The notes: a model not told the origin generated them from the letters alone. Shown: positions 8,840 through 18,142, counted from the first letter of the stretch. The stretch: 64,000 nt of DNA from Pseudomonas guariconensis (GCF_900102675.1 NZ_FMYX01000008.1:44805-108804), one strand, 5' to 3'. A program made the numbers and translations.

Positions 8840-9961
8840 GTGCATAACGTCGTGATCAGCGGCACCGGCCTGTACACCCCGGCCCAGAGCATTTCCAACG
8901 AAGAACTGGTGGCATCCTTCAACACGTGGGCCCAGCAGTTCAATCAAGACAACGCGGCCGCCATCGAGCGTGGCGAGATCGAAGCTGCGCCGCTGTCCGA
9001 TGCGGCCTTCATCGAGAAGGCTTCCGGTATCAAGAGCCGCTTCGTCATGGACAAGGCGGGCATCCTCGATCCCCAGCGCATGAAGCCGCGCCTGCCGGAG
9101 CGCTCCAACGACGAACCGTCGATCCTCTGCGAGATGGCCGTGGCCGCTGCTCGCCAGGCCCTGGAGCGCGCGGGACGCACAGCGGCCGATGTCGACGGTG
9201 TGATCGTCGCCTGCTCCAACCTGCAGCGCCCGTACCCGGCCATTTCCATCGAGGTGCAGCAGGCACTGGGCATCCAGGGTTTTGCCTTCGACATGAACGT
9301 GGCTTGCTCTTCGGCCACCTTCGGCATCCAGACCGCCGCCAACAGCGTGCAACTGGGCCAGGCGCGTGCGGTGCTGATGGTCAACCCTGAGATCTGCACC
9401 GGCCACCTGAATTTCCGCGACCGCGATAGCCACTTCATCTTCGGTGACGCAGCGACTGCAGTGCTGATCGAACGTGCCGACCAAGCCACCTCCAAGCATC
9501 AGTTCGACATTGTCAGTACCAAGCTGCTGACCCAGTTCTCCAACAACATCCGCAACAACTTCGGCTTCCTCAACCGCGCGGCGGAGGAGGGCATCGGGGC
9601 GCCGGACAAACTGTTCGTCCAGGAAGGCCGCAAGGTGTTCCGCGAAGTGTGCCCGATGGTCGCCGAACTGATCGGCCAGCACCTGGGCGAGAACGGGTTG
9701 CAGCCCACCGACGTCAAGCGCTTCTGGCTGCACCAGGCGAACCTGAGCATGAACCACCTGATCGTCAAGAAGCTGGTCGGCCGTGATGTGGCCGAGGAAG
9801 ACGCGCCGGTGATTCTGGATCGCTATGCCAATACCAGCTCGGCAGGTTCGGTGATTGCCTTCCACCTGTATCAGGATGATCTGCCCAAAGGTGCGCTGGG
9901 TGTGCTGAGTTCGTTTGGCGCAGGCTATTCGATCGGTAGTGTGATCTTGCGCAAGCGCTGA
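8840..9961 (+). CDS. Beta-ketoacyl-ACP synthase III-like enzyme
   Basis: A 373-residue FabH-fold condensing enzyme. The thiolase-type triad is present as Cys156 (NVACSSATFG), His298 (WLHQANLSMN) and Asn331 (YANTSSAGS). I chose the GTG at 8840 because it follows AGAGGA at good spacing and gives the family start (HNVVISGTGLYTP); the frame upstream is open but not protein-like. It is longer than E. coli FabH (317 residues). The gene resembles P. aeruginosa PA3286, which is known to condense medium-chain acyl-CoA from beta-oxidation with malonyl-ACP, and it lies in the same fadD-hrpA neighbourhood. That function is an inference from resemblance and context. Housekeeping FabH is the alternative. 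Confidence 0.85.
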   Translation: MHNVVISGTGLYTPAQSISNEELVASFNTWAQQFNQDNAAAIERGEIEAAPLSDAAFIEKASGIKSRFVMDKAGILDPQRMKPRLPERSNDEPSILCEMAVAAARQALERAGRTAADVDGVIVACSNLQRPYPAISIEVQQALGIQGFAFDMNVACSSATFGIQTAANSVQLGQARAVLMVNPEICTGHLNFRDRDSHFIFGDAATAVLIERADQATSKHQFDIVSTKLLTQFSNNIRNNFGFLNRAAEEGIGAPDKLFVQEGRKVFREVCPMVAELIGQHLGENGLQPTDVKRFWLHQANLSMNHLIVKKLVGRDVAEEDAPVILDRYANTSSAGSVIAFHLYQDDLPKGALGVLSSFGAGYSIGSVILRKR

Positions 9962-9974
9962 CTCCTGCCCAGGT

Positions 9975-10060
9975 CTTTTCGCGAGTAAACCCGCTTCCAC
10001 AGGTAGAGTGGCGCCCTCGACGGGCAGCGCCCAATTGGTGAGGGCGGGTTTATCTGCCAA
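9975..10060. repeat. Diverged REP pair
   Basis: TTTTCGCGAGTAAACCCGCTTCCACAGG on the left (with a fairly well kept core) faces a poorer copy around GCGGGTTTATCTGCC on the right. It lies between the ketoacyl synthase and the convergent porin gene, a typical REP location. Confidence 0.6.
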
Positions 10061-10067
10061 TGGCCTA

Positions 10068-10110
10068 TAAAAAAGGCGGGAAGCGCCGGATGGGGTCGGC
10101 ACTTCCCGCC
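10068..10110 (-). terminator. Rho-independent terminator of the porin gene
   Basis: On the minus strand a stem GGCGGGAAG / CTTCCCGCC is followed directly by TTTTTT, starting 25 bases after the porin stop codon. This is a strong intrinsic terminator. Confidence 0.88.
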
Positions 10111-10134
10111 TGAGCAACGCAGGGGAGCTCGCGC

Positions 10135-11379
10135 TTAGAACTTGGCTTCCAGGTCGACCTGCAGGGTGTCGACATCGGCATCGCTGTTCGGCAGTTGCGA
10201 CAGGTCGGTCTTGGCCATCAGGTAGGCCGCGCCCAGCGAGAAGTTCTTGTCGATTTCGTAACCGACCTTGAACTTGTGACCACGGGAACCGGTGTAGCCG
10301 GCACCGAAGTCGGAGTCGGTGAAGGCACTGACCACCGCGTTACGCTGCACGTCGCGGTAGTTGTAATCCAGGCTCCAGGCGCCAAGCTTGGTCTTCAGAC
10401 CGGCCAGCCAGGCCTTGTCTTCGCCGTCGGTGCTTTCGGTGTTCTTCACGTACTGGCCATAGGCGGACAGCGGGATGGCGAAACCGGTGAAGTCGACCTG
10501 GCCGAAGCCTTCCACCAGGTTGAACTCGTTAGTGGTGTTGCCAAAGGCCTGCAGTGGGGCTGCGTCCTTGTCATTGTCATAGCCGTAGATGCTGGTGCCC
10601 ACGGTGACCTTGACGGTGTCGGCGGCATTGAAGCGGGCGCCCAACTGGCCGTGATAGAGCTGCGCGTCGTGCTTGAACTGTACGCCTTCGCCGTCGACGT
10701 TGTCCTTGAGGTTGTAGTGACCGGCGCTGCCGAACAGCTCGGCCGCGCCCAGGTCGGTCTTGTAGGTGACGGCCACGCCTTCTGGGTTGATGTCGCTGTC
10801 CCAGATGATGTCGCCCATGCTCACCCAGGGCTGCATCATCTTACCGCCGATCAAGTGCAGGTTCGGCACGGCAGTGGGGTGCCAGTCGAGGTAGGCCAGG
10901 TCGACCCACAACGATTTCTTCTCGAAGTAATTGTCCAGGCTCTGGTTGGTGGAGCGGGCATCGGCGCTGCTGCCGGTGGCCACGCGCACGCCGGCATCGA
11001 CCTGCGGGTTGATCTCGCTGTAGAAGCCGACACGGGCACGGACGCGCTCGCGGTCCTGGTTGGGGCTCTTGCGGTTGGGGTCGTCGACGTTGACGTCTTC
11101 GTAGCGCAGGCGCACGTCGCCTTTGATCTGGGTCTTGGCGGCCCAGGCCACTTTCTGTTCGAAGGAGCTCAGGCGCTCGGACTGGGCTTTCTGCTCTGCC
11201 TTTTCCTTGGTTTCCTTGGCCAGATCGGCCTGCAGTTCGTTGTACTGCGCCTGGTTGATCGAGCCGTTGGCGCGGAGCATTTCGAGCAGCTTGGCGTCGA
11301 CTGCAGCACTGGCCGGAGCACTCAGTGCCAGCATCATGCCGGTGAGGCTGACTCCGGTAAGTGTAGAAACAAGACGCAT
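10135..11379 (-). CDS. Putative outer-membrane porin
   Basis: A 414-residue protein starting at the ATG at 11379 (MRLVSTLTGVSLTGMM), preceded by GGGAGAACC; more upstream frame is open but lacks a ribosome site. It has a signal peptide with cleavage likely after APASA, then a short coiled region rich in Gln, Glu and Lys (about residues 25-65), then a run of alternating beta-strand segments ending in an aromatic residue (DLEAKF), the C-terminal Phe expected of an outer-membrane beta-barrel. This matches the Pseudomonas 'putative porin' family with an N-terminal helical stretch. The substrate is not evident; the neighbours do not suggest one. Confidence 0.85.
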   Translation of the reverse strand: MRLVSTLTGVSLTGMMLALSAPASAAVDAKLLEMLRANGSINQAQYNELQADLAKETKEKAEQKAQSERLSSFEQKVAWAAKTQIKGDVRLRYEDVNVDDPNRKSPNQDRERVRARVGFYSEINPQVDAGVRVATGSSADARSTNQSLDNYFEKKSLWVDLAYLDWHPTAVPNLHLIGGKMMQPWVSMGDIIWDSDINPEGVAVTYKTDLGAAELFGSAGHYNLKDNVDGEGVQFKHDAQLYHGQLGARFNAADTVKVTVGTSIYGYDNDKDAAPLQAFGNTTNEFNLVEGFGQVDFTGFAIPLSAYGQYVKNTESTDGEDKAWLAGLKTKLGAWSLDYNYRDVQRNAVVSAFTDSDFGAGYTGSRGHKFKVGYEIDKNFSLGAAYLMAKTDLSQLPNSDADVDTLQVDLEAKF

Positions 11380-11632
11380 AAGGTTCTCCCTGTTGGAAAA
11401 AAGTGGGGAGGCTTTGGCGCCCACCCCCAAGTTGGCATGTCTTCGGAAAGGGCCTGAATAGACAGGTTGCTGGGGTTCCGAAAAACAGGCGCAAGTATTG
11501 CGAGGGGGAATGACAGAATGATGTCTATTTGGTGGCACTGCGGTTAAGTGCGTGGGATCCAAGCGCCCCTTCATTTGAGTGCGGGGCCCCATATCCGGGA
11601 TACTGGCCATCTCTTTGCAGCGAGTCGAAATC

Positions 11633-12760
11633 GTGACCAGCCTGTACAGCCTTGCTCATTTGCACGATCTGCCGGCGGCGACCTGGGACGCCTTGGTCCC
11701 CGAGGGCCAGCCGTTCTTGCGCCATGCGTTTCTAAGCGCTCTGGAAGACAGCGGCAGCGTCGCGCCTGCCACAGGCTGGGCCACCGAGCACCTGGTGCTG
11801 GAGCGTGATGAAAAGGTGCGCGCGGTGCTGCCGGCGTATCGCAAATGGCATTCGTTCGGCGAATACGTGTTCGACCAGGGGTGGGCCGATGCCTGCGAGC
11901 GAGCCCGCATTCCCTACTACCCCAAGCTGCTTGGCGCGGTGCCCTTCAGCCCTGTGAGTGGCCCCCGCCTGCTGGCGGCAGACTGCGCCGATGGCCTGCT
12001 GTTGCTCCAGGCCATCCCTGAGTACCTGGTCAAGGGAGGGCTCTCAGGCGCTCACATCAACTTCACCGACCATGCCCTGGATGAGCAGATCGCCGATGTG
12101 CCGGGCTGGATGGAGCGCCTGGGCTGCCAGTTTCATTGGCACAATCGTGGCTATCGGGACTTCCAGGATTTCCTCGACACCCTCAGCTCACGCAAGCGCA
12201 AGCAGATGCGCAAGGAGCGTGAACAAGTGGCGGGGCAGGGGATCGACTTCCACTGGTACCGTGGCGATGAGTTGAGCCAGGTGCAATGGGACTTCGTCTA
12301 CCTGTGCTATGCCAACACCTACGCGGTGCGCCGCCGCACGCCCTATCTGACCCGCCACTTCTTCAGCCTGCTGGCAGAGCGCATGCCCGAGGCAGTGCGC
12401 GTGGTCATCGCGCGCCAGCAAGGGCGGGATGTGGCCATGGCCTTGAGCCTGGTCGGTGGCGACAGCCTATTCGGCCGGTATTGGGGCTGCCTGGCCGAGT
12501 TCGACCGCCTGCATTTCGAGACCTGTTTTTACCAGGGTATGGACTTTGCCATCAGCCAAGGGATACAGCGGTTCGATGCTGGGGCCCAAGGGGAGCACAA
12601 GCTGATACGCGGATTCGAGCCGGTGCTGACGCGCTCCTGGCATTACCTGTTGCATCCGGGGTTGCGTCGGGCGGTCGAGGATTTTCTCGAGCAGGAGCGG
12701 GCAGGGGTCAAGGCCTATGCCGAAGAGGCGCTGGGGATGTTGCCTTACCGCAAGGATTGA
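11633..12760 (+). CDS. FemAB-like / GNAT-fold protein (DUF482 family)
   Basis: A protein of about 375 residues of the family labelled 'peptidoglycan biosynthesis/recognition' (DUF482, FemAB-like acyltransferase fold). Typical segments are FDQGWADACE, the RKRKQMRKEREQV block, the YCYANTYAVRRRTPYLT-like region and GRYWGCLAEFDRLHFETCF, the last a hallmark of the family. The start is uncertain: GTG at 11633 (VTSLYSLAHL) gives the best N-terminus, a TTG lies six codons earlier, and neither has a strong Shine-Dalgarno. The molecular function is unproven; an aminoacyl- or acyl-transfer reaction is inferred from the fold. It is convergent with the ABC exporter. Confidence 0.8.
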   Translation: MTSLYSLAHLHDLPAATWDALVPEGQPFLRHAFLSALEDSGSVAPATGWATEHLVLERDEKVRAVLPAYRKWHSFGEYVFDQGWADACERARIPYYPKLLGAVPFSPVSGPRLLAADCADGLLLLQAIPEYLVKGGLSGAHINFTDHALDEQIADVPGWMERLGCQFHWHNRGYRDFQDFLDTLSSRKRKQMRKEREQVAGQGIDFHWYRGDELSQVQWDFVYLCYANTYAVRRRTPYLTRHFFSLLAERMPEAVRVVIARQQGRDVAMALSLVGGDSLFGRYWGCLAEFDRLHFETCFYQGMDFAISQGIQRFDAGAQGEHKLIRGFEPVLTRSWHYLLHPGLRRAVEDFLEQERAGVKAYAEEALGMLPYRKD

Positions 12761-12781
12761 AAGCCGCCGCCTGGCCCTTTG

Positions 12782-12801
12782 TTCGCGGGTAAGCCCGCGA
12801 A
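12782..12801. terminator. REP-derived hairpin between convergent genes
   Basis: TTCGCGGGTAAGCCCGCGAA is a perfect 8-bp palindrome around TAAG and is the core of the local REP. It lies 22 bases after one stop codon and about 20 before the convergent one, so it could serve both genes as a transcript end. Confidence 0.6.
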
Positions 12802-12819
12802 CGGGCGCAGTTGCGGCGA

Positions 12820-14661
12820 TCAATCCACCCCGACGAACCCTCCGGTCTGGTGATGCCAGAGCCGGGCATAAAGCCCATGCTGGGCCAACAGCTCGGCATG
12901 GGTGCCGCTCTCGACGATGTGCCCTTTGTCCAGCACCACCAACCGATCCATGCGGGCGATGGTGGACAGGCGGTGGGCGATGGCGATCACCGTCTTGCCC
13001 TGCATCAGGGTTTCCAGGCTTTCCTGGATCGCCGCCTCGACCTCCGAATCCAGCGCCGAGGTGGCTTCGTCCATGATCAGAATGGGCGCGTTCTTGAGCA
13101 GTACCCGGGCAATGGCGATCCGTTGCCGCTGCCCGCCTGAAAGCTTGACCCCACGCTCGCCGACATGGGCATCGAAGCCGGTGCGCCCCTGGGCATCTGA
13201 GAGTTGTGGGATGAACTCATCGGCCCGGGCCCGGCGCACGGCTTCCCAGACTTGCGCTTCGCTGGCATCCGGACGGCCATACAGCAGGTTGTCGCGGATC
13301 GAGCGGTGCAGCAGAGAGGTGTCCTGGGTGATCATGCCGATCTGCGCGCGCAGGCTGGCCTGGTTGACCTCGGCGATGTCCTGGCCATCGATTGTGATCC
13401 GCCCGCCCTGTACGTCGTACAGGCGCAGCAGCAGGTTGACCAGGGTCGACTTGCCGGCTCCGGACGGGCCGATCAGGCCGATCTTCTCGCCGGGACGAAT
13501 ATCCAGGCTCAGCCCGTCGATGACTTTGCTGCCCTTGCCATAGTGAAAGCTCACGTCATCGAAATGCACGGCCCCACGGCTGACCTTCAGCGCAGGGGCA
13601 TTGGGCTTGTCGGTGACGCTGACCGGTTGGGCGATGGTCTGCAGGCCGTCCTGGACCATGCCGATGTTCTCGAAGATGCCGTTGACCACCCACATGATCC
13701 AGCCGGACATGTTGATGATGCGGATCACCAGGCCTGTGGCCAGGGCAATGGCACCGACGGTGATCAACGACTGGCTCCACAACCACAGGGCAAGGCCTGT
13801 GGTCCCCACCACCAGAAGCCCGTTCAGGCCGGTGATGACGACGTCCATGCTGGTGACGACCCGTGCGGCCAGCTGGGTTTTTTCGGTCTGTTCGCTGATC
13901 GCCTCGCGGGCATACTGTTGCTCGTAGTCGGTATGGGCGAACAGTTTGAGCGTGGCGATGTTGGTGTAGCCGTCGACGATCCGCCCCATCAGCTTGGAGC
14001 GGGCATCGGAGGAAATCACCGAGCGCTCCTTGACCCGCGGAACGAAGTAATAGAGCGCGCCGATGTAGCAGACGATCCAGGTCAGCAGCGGCAGCATCAG
14101 GCGCCAATCGGCCTCGGCAAACAGCACCAGCGAGCTGATTGCATAGATCAGCACGTGCCACAGGGCATCGACAGCCTGGACGGCAGAGTCGCGCAGGGAG
14201 TTGCCGGTCTGCATGATGCGCTGGGCGATACGCCCGGCGAAGTCGCTCTGGAAGAAATTCAGGCTCTGCTTGAGCACATAGGTGTGGTTCTGCCAGCGGA
14301 TCAAGCTGGTCATGCCGGGGCTGATGGTCTGATGCACCAGCAGGTCGTGCAGGCCGAAGAACACGGGGCGCAGCACCAGGACCACCACCAGCATCCAGAT
14401 CAGCTCGCCGCTGTGCAGGCTGAAGAACTCGCTGCCTGGGGTGGCCTGGGCCAGGTCGATGATGCGGCTCAGGTAACTGAACATGGCCACTTCGATCAGG
14501 GCCGCCACCAGCCCGACGACCAGCAGTGCAAGGAAGCTGGGCCAGACCTGGCGCAGGTAATAGAGGTAGAACGGCCATACCTGGCTAGGCGGTGCTTCGC
14601 TCGGTGCCTCGCGAAAGATGTCGATCAATTGTTCGAAACGACGGTACAGCATGATGGGCAC
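12820..14661 (-). CDS. ABC transporter, fused permease and ATPase (exporter type)
   Basis: A 613-residue half-size exporter with an N-terminal six-helix membrane domain (about residues 35-325) and a C-terminal ATPase. The ATPase shows Walker A GPSGAGKS, Q-loop (GMITQDTSLL), signature LSGGQRQRIAIARVL, Walker B ILIMDEATSALD and the H-loop histidine (IAHRLST). It would work as a homodimer in the inner membrane to export a lipid, peptide or drug; the cargo cannot be read from the sequence or neighbours. The MsbA/multidrug class is the best general assignment. The gene is transcribed towards the DUF482 gene. ATG at 14652 (MLYRRF) is an alternative start three codons in. Confidence 0.9.
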   Translation of the reverse strand: MPIMLYRRFEQLIDIFREAPSEAPPSQVWPFYLYYLRQVWPSFLALLVVGLVAALIEVAMFSYLSRIIDLAQATPGSEFFSLHSGELIWMLVVVLVLRPVFFGLHDLLVHQTISPGMTSLIRWQNHTYVLKQSLNFFQSDFAGRIAQRIMQTGNSLRDSAVQAVDALWHVLIYAISSLVLFAEADWRLMLPLLTWIVCYIGALYYFVPRVKERSVISSDARSKLMGRIVDGYTNIATLKLFAHTDYEQQYAREAISEQTEKTQLAARVVTSMDVVITGLNGLLVVGTTGLALWLWSQSLITVGAIALATGLVIRIINMSGWIMWVVNGIFENIGMVQDGLQTIAQPVSVTDKPNAPALKVSRGAVHFDDVSFHYGKGSKVIDGLSLDIRPGEKIGLIGPSGAGKSTLVNLLLRLYDVQGGRITIDGQDIAEVNQASLRAQIGMITQDTSLLHRSIRDNLLYGRPDASEAQVWEAVRRARADEFIPQLSDAQGRTGFDAHVGERGVKLSGGQRQRIAIARVLLKNAPILIMDEATSALDSEVEAAIQESLETLMQGKTVIAIAHRLSTIARMDRLVVLDKGHIVESGTHAELLAQHGLYARLWHHQTGGFVGVD

Positions 14662-14714
14662 ACTCCTGTTCCATCCGACCCTGAGGCGGTTTCACGTCCT
14701 TGTGAGACCTTCGG

Positions 14715-15272
14715 TCAGTCGATGCGTTTGGCGGACTTGATGTACACAGGGTCCGCCGGCACGTCACGCATGCCTTGCTTGATGGTGGTGGGTGAGTTGA
14801 CGATCTGATCGACCACTTCCATGCCTTTGGTCACCTTGCCGAACACGGCATAGCCACGGTCGCGGCCTGGGTTGAGGAAGTCGTTGTCGGCCACGTTGAT
14901 GAAGAACTGGCTGGTGGCCGAGTTCGGGTCCGAGGTGCGTGCCATGGCGAGGGTACCGCGGGTGTTGGCCAGGCCATTGCTGGCTTCGTTGCGGATCGGG
15001 TCGCGGGTCGGCTTTTGCACCATCCGGTCGGTGAAACCGCCGCCCTGGGCCATGAAGCCCGGGATCACGCGGTGGAAGATGGTGTTGTTGTAGAAGCCGC
15101 TGTCGACGTACTCGAGGAAGTTCTTCGTGCTGATCGGCGCCTTCTCGGCATTGAGCTCGATTTCGACCGGGCCGAAGCTGGTGTCGAGCAGGACGTGAGG
15201 GGTCTTGTCGGAGGCCATGACGCTGGTGGCGAAGGCGACCGAACAGGCGGTGAGCAGAAGTTTTTTCAGCAT
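14715..15272 (-). CDS. ppiA: Periplasmic peptidyl-prolyl cis-trans isomerase (cyclophilin)
   Basis: A 185-residue cyclophilin with an N-terminal signal peptide ([18 protein letters not shown], cleaved before SDKTPHV), so it works in the periplasm as a proline isomerase on folding proteins. Core motifs are [14 protein letters not shown] (with the catalytic Arg), [23 protein letters not shown] and GYAVFGKV. The ATG at 15272 overlaps the stop of the upstream hydrolase gene by seven bases (ATGCTGA), implying translational coupling. A longer frame exists but would read through the hydrolase. Confidence 0.93.
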   Translation of the reverse strand: MLKKLLLTACSVAFATSVMASDKTPHVLLDTSFGPVEIELNAEKAPISTKNFLEYVDSGFYNNTIFHRVIPGFMAQGGGFTDRMVQKPTRDPIRNEASNGLANTRGTLAMARTSDPNSATSQFFINVADNDFLNPGRDRGYAVFGKVTKGMEVVDQIVNSPTTIKQGMRDVPADPVYIKSAKRID

Positions 15273-16078
15273 GGGCTCAAAGATCCTTGAGGAGTGGAGG
15301 CGGCTGCGAGAAAACACAGCAGGGTCTGGTTGAAGACCTCGGGTTGGTCCAGGGGCGTAGCGTGCCGCGAATCCTCGATGACCGCCAGTGTTGCCTGGGG
15401 CATCAGGGCGACATAGCGCTCCTTCAGTTGTATCGGGGTGTAATCATGGTCGGCGGCGATCACCAGGGTGGGACAGTGGATCTGCCCGATGCGTTCCTGC
15501 ACCCCCCAGTCGACAATGGCATCGAAGCTCTTGAGGTAGGCGCGCTTGTCGTTGCGTGCCCAGCGTAGGGCCATCTTGTGACGCAGCTCGGTTTGTTCGG
15601 GCTTGGGAAACAGGCGTTCGGCCAGGCCCTTGCCGATGGTCTCGACGCTCAGGATGCGGGCCAGGCTCCAGCGCTTGATCCACCAGATCCAGTGGGCGAC
15701 GGAGTTGCGCCTGACCTCAGGTGCGCTGTTCACGATGCACAGACTGCGCAGCCAGGCGGGGTGGTCGACGGCGAACTGGAAACCCACCATGCCCCCCATC
15801 GACAGGCCGACGAAGTGCACGGGGCCGGTGTGCAGGTGCTCCAGCAGCGCCAGCAGGTCAGCGCTGAAGGTCGCGATCTGGTAGCCGTCACGGGGTTTGT
15901 CGGAGCGCCCATGGCCGCGGATGTCCATGAGGATCACCCGGTAGTTTCGGCTCAGCGTCGGGACCTGCAGCTCCCAATCCTGGCAGCTTGAGCCCAGTCC
16001 GTGTAACAGCACCAGGGGTTCGCCCTGGCCGTATTCCTCGTAATGCAGCGTGCATCCTTCGTGTTCGAAATAGGCCAT
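15266..16078 (-). CDS. Alpha/beta-fold hydrolase
   Basis: A 270-residue soluble hydrolase. The oxyanion region is [12 protein letters not shown] (about 25-36), the nucleophile elbow is GLSMGG (about 93-98, Ser nucleophile), the acid is likely in [10 protein letters not shown], and the histidine is in the [11 protein letters not shown] segment. It belongs to the BioH/3-oxoadipate-enol-lactonase-like clade, but nothing fixes a substrate. The start ATG at 16078 follows GAGAGGACC. Its 3' end overlaps ppiA by seven bases, and the LysR gene stops only 13 bases upstream, so the three minus-strand genes may be co-transcribed. Confidence 0.85.
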   Translation of the reverse strand: MAYFEHEGCTLHYEEYGQGEPLVLLHGLGSSCQDWELQVPTLSRNYRVILMDIRGHGRSDKPRDGYQIATFSADLLALLEHLHTGPVHFVGLSMGGMVGFQFAVDHPAWLRSLCIVNSAPEVRRNSVAHWIWWIKRWSLARILSVETIGKGLAERLFPKPEQTELRHKMALRWARNDKRAYLKSFDAIVDWGVQERIGQIHCPTLVIAADHDYTPIQLKERYVALMPQATLAVIEDSRHATPLDQPEVFNQTLLCFLAAASTPQGSLSPC

Positions 16079-16091
16079 GGGCGCGGTCCTC

Positions 16092-17015
16092 TCAGGCTTG
16101 CGGGGGGGCTGCGAAGGGCACGTCCAGTGGCGCGGTGTCGAAGTTGCGCAGCAGCTCGATGAGGATCTGCGTGGCCGGACCCAAGGTCTTGTCCTTGTTC
16201 GAATAAAGGTAGAACAGCGGATGGCGGCTGCCACCCTGATCCAGCGGCAAAGGCTTGAGCACGCCCTCTTGCAGCTCGCGCTCGATCATGTGCCGTGGCA
16301 GCCAGGCAAAGCCCAGCCCGCTGCTGACGAAGGTGGCGGCGGTGCCCAGGCTGCCGACGGTCCAGCGTTGCTCGGCGCCGAGCCAGCCGACATCCCGGGG
16401 CTGGGCGCGACCGGAGTCGCGGATAACCACTTGCAGTTGGCTTTCCAGATCCTGGAAGGTGATTTCCCGTCCCAGGCGATGCAGGCTGTGATCGGGGTGG
16501 GCAACGGCGATGAATTCCACCGAACTGAGCTCAGCGCCCAGATAGCCGCCAATGCTATAGCTGCTGATGGCCAGGTCCGCGATTCCCTCGTGCAGGACTT
16601 CCTCGACGCCCGACAGCACCTCCTCGCGCAGGCGTACGCGGCAACCGCGGCTCTGCGGCATGAAGGCACTCAGGGCGCGGACCAGCCGGGCGCTGGGGTA
16701 GGCGGCGTCGACCACTACGCGCACCTCGGCCTCCCAGCCTTGCTCCATGTGGTGGGCGAGGTCCTCGAGCTGGCTGGCCTGCTTGACCAGATGGCGTGAG
16801 CGGCGCAGCAGCACGTTGCCGGCTTCGGTCAGTACCGCCTTGCGACCATCGATGCGCAGCAGTGGTACGCCCAGTTGCTCCTGCATCCGTGCGACCGTGT
16901 AGCTCACCGACGATTGCGAGCGGTGCAGGGCCTCGGCGGCCTGGGCGAATCCGCCATGATCGACCACTGCCTGGAGAGTTCGCCACTGATCCAGGGTTAC
17001 GCGTGGCGCTTTCAT
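16092..17015 (-). CDS. LysR-family transcriptional regulator
   Basis: A 307-residue regulator with an N-terminal winged helix (about 8-67: FAQAAEALHRSQSSVSYTVARMQEQLG) and a periplasmic-binding-like effector domain. The start ATG at 17015 follows AGGAG. It is divergent from a small secreted protein with only 48 bases between start codons, and an azoreductase lies just beyond, so these are candidate targets. The effector is unknown. The gene runs into the hydrolase and ppiA. Confidence 0.9.
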   Translation of the reverse strand: MKAPRVTLDQWRTLQAVVDHGGFAQAAEALHRSQSSVSYTVARMQEQLGVPLLRIDGRKAVLTEAGNVLLRRSRHLVKQASQLEDLAHHMEQGWEAEVRVVVDAAYPSARLVRALSAFMPQSRGCRVRLREEVLSGVEEVLHEGIADLAISSYSIGGYLGAELSSVEFIAVAHPDHSLHRLGREITFQDLESQLQVVIRDSGRAQPRDVGWLGAEQRWTVGSLGTAATFVSSGLGFAWLPRHMIERELQEGVLKPLPLDQGGSRHPLFYLYSNKDKTLGPATQILIELLRNFDTAPLDVPFAAPPQA

Positions 17016-17063
17016 CTTCGGCTCCTGTTGTCCTAAGCTGCGCTCTGTCAAGGAGAGCGCCCT

Positions 17064-17390
17064 ATGAAGAAATGTTGTGCGGCATTGCTGATGTGCCTGC
17101 CCCTCGGGGCGATGGCCTATTACCCCATCGATGTCGAGAAGGACTTGGAAGGGGTCAAGCTCGACTACACCACCTACGACACCGCGCGCAATATCGGCTC
17201 GATCAACCTGAACAACTATGGGCAGGTCCCGGCGGCGTGCAAGGTAACCTTCCGCAATGGGCCTGAAGCGCCGCGGGTGCGACGGGTGAACGTGCCGGCG
17301 GGCAAGAGCCGCGATGTCACGGCCACCTTCAACCGGGAGATCATCAAGCTGCGCATCGCATTGAGCTGCAAAGCCGAAGGAACTGATTAA
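17064..17390 (+). CDS. Small secreted protein of unknown function
   Basis: A 108-residue protein with a signal peptide (KKCCAALLMCLPLGAMA, cleavage likely before YYPIDVEK). The mature part has two cysteines (AACKVTF and LSCKAEG), probably a disulfide in the periplasm, and a beta-rich composition. The start follows AAGGAGA. It is encoded divergently from the LysR gene and 101 bases before the azoreductase. Close relatives in databases have sometimes carried a '3-phosphoglycerate kinase' label, which the sequence does not support. No function is proposed. Confidence 0.8.
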   Translation: MKKCCAALLMCLPLGAMAYYPIDVEKDLEGVKLDYTTYDTARNIGSINLNNYGQVPAACKVTFRNGPEAPRVRRVNVPAGKSRDVTATFNREIIKLRIALSCKAEGTD

Positions 17391-17431
17391 TCGATAGATT
17401 GCACCCACTTTTTACGCTTTTTTATCGATAG
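17390..17431. promoter_or_regulatory. Repeated ATCGATAG motif before azoR
   Basis: ATCGATAG occurs at 17390-17397 and again at 17424-17431, 34 bases apart, just upstream of the azoreductase and next to an AT-rich stretch. The spacing is close to three helical turns. Such paired sites could be a regulator's recognition and activation sites, but nothing shows which protein would bind. Confidence 0.4.
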
Positions 17432-17491
17432 GTCAAGTATTAATCTCACCTCCATCGAATCGCATCCCCTTGTTTGCCGATGGAGGCTCCC

Positions 17492-18091
17492 ATGTCCCGC
17501 GTACTGATCATTGAAAGCAGCGCCCGCCAGCAGGATTCCGTTTCTCGTCAATTGACCCGCGACTTCATCCAGCAATGGCAGGCCGCTCATCCGAGCGATG
17601 AAATCAGTGTGCGCGACTTGGCGGTTACCCCTGTACCGCACCTGGACGCGGACCTGCTCGGTGGTTGGATGAAGCCACAGGAGCAGCGCTCGCCGACCGA
17701 GCTTCAGGCTCTGGCTCGCTCCAATGAATTGACCGATGAACTGCTGGCCGCTGACGTGCTGGTGATGGCTGCGCCCATGTACAACTTCACCATCCCCAGC
17801 ACGCTGAAGGCTTGGCTGGACCATGTACTGCGTGCCGGCATCACCTTCAAGTACACCCCGACCGGCCCGCAGGGCCTGCTGACTGGCAAGCGCGCCATTG
17901 TGCTCACTGCCCGTGGCGGCATTCATGCCGGTGCCAGCACCGACCACCAGGAACCCTACCTGCGCCAGGTCATGGCCTTCATCGGCATCCACGACGTTGA
18001 GTTCATTCACGCCGAAGGTTTGAACATGAGCAGCGATTTCCACGAGAAGGGCCTGAATCAGGCCAAGGCCAAGCTGGCGGCAGTGGCCTGA
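17492..18091 (+). CDS. azoR: FMN-dependent NADH-azoreductase
   Basis: A 199-residue flavodoxin-fold quinone/azo reductase (AzoR, former AcpD family), which reduces quinones and azo compounds with NADH in the cytoplasm and helps against thiol and quinone stress. The FMN-phosphate site is ESSARQQDSVSRQL (about residues 7-20), the loop APMYNFTIPSTLKAWLDHV (about 94-112) is typical of the family, and TARGG near residue 138 lines the flavin. ATG at 17492 follows GGAGG. Pseudomonads have several azoR paralogues. A separate transcript ending at the terminator at 18143 is likely. Confidence 0.93.
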   Translation: MSRVLIIESSARQQDSVSRQLTRDFIQQWQAAHPSDEISVRDLAVTPVPHLDADLLGGWMKPQEQRSPTELQALARSNELTDELLAADVLVMAAPMYNFTIPSTLKAWLDHVLRAGITFKYTPTGPQGLLTGKRAIVLTARGGIHAGASTDHQEPYLRQVMAFIGIHDVEFIHAEGLNMSSDFHEKGLNQAKAKLAAVA

Positions 18092-18142
18092 CACGCAACG
18101 CATTCCCAACCCCTGACACCTGTCGCTCCTTTGGGTGTATCC

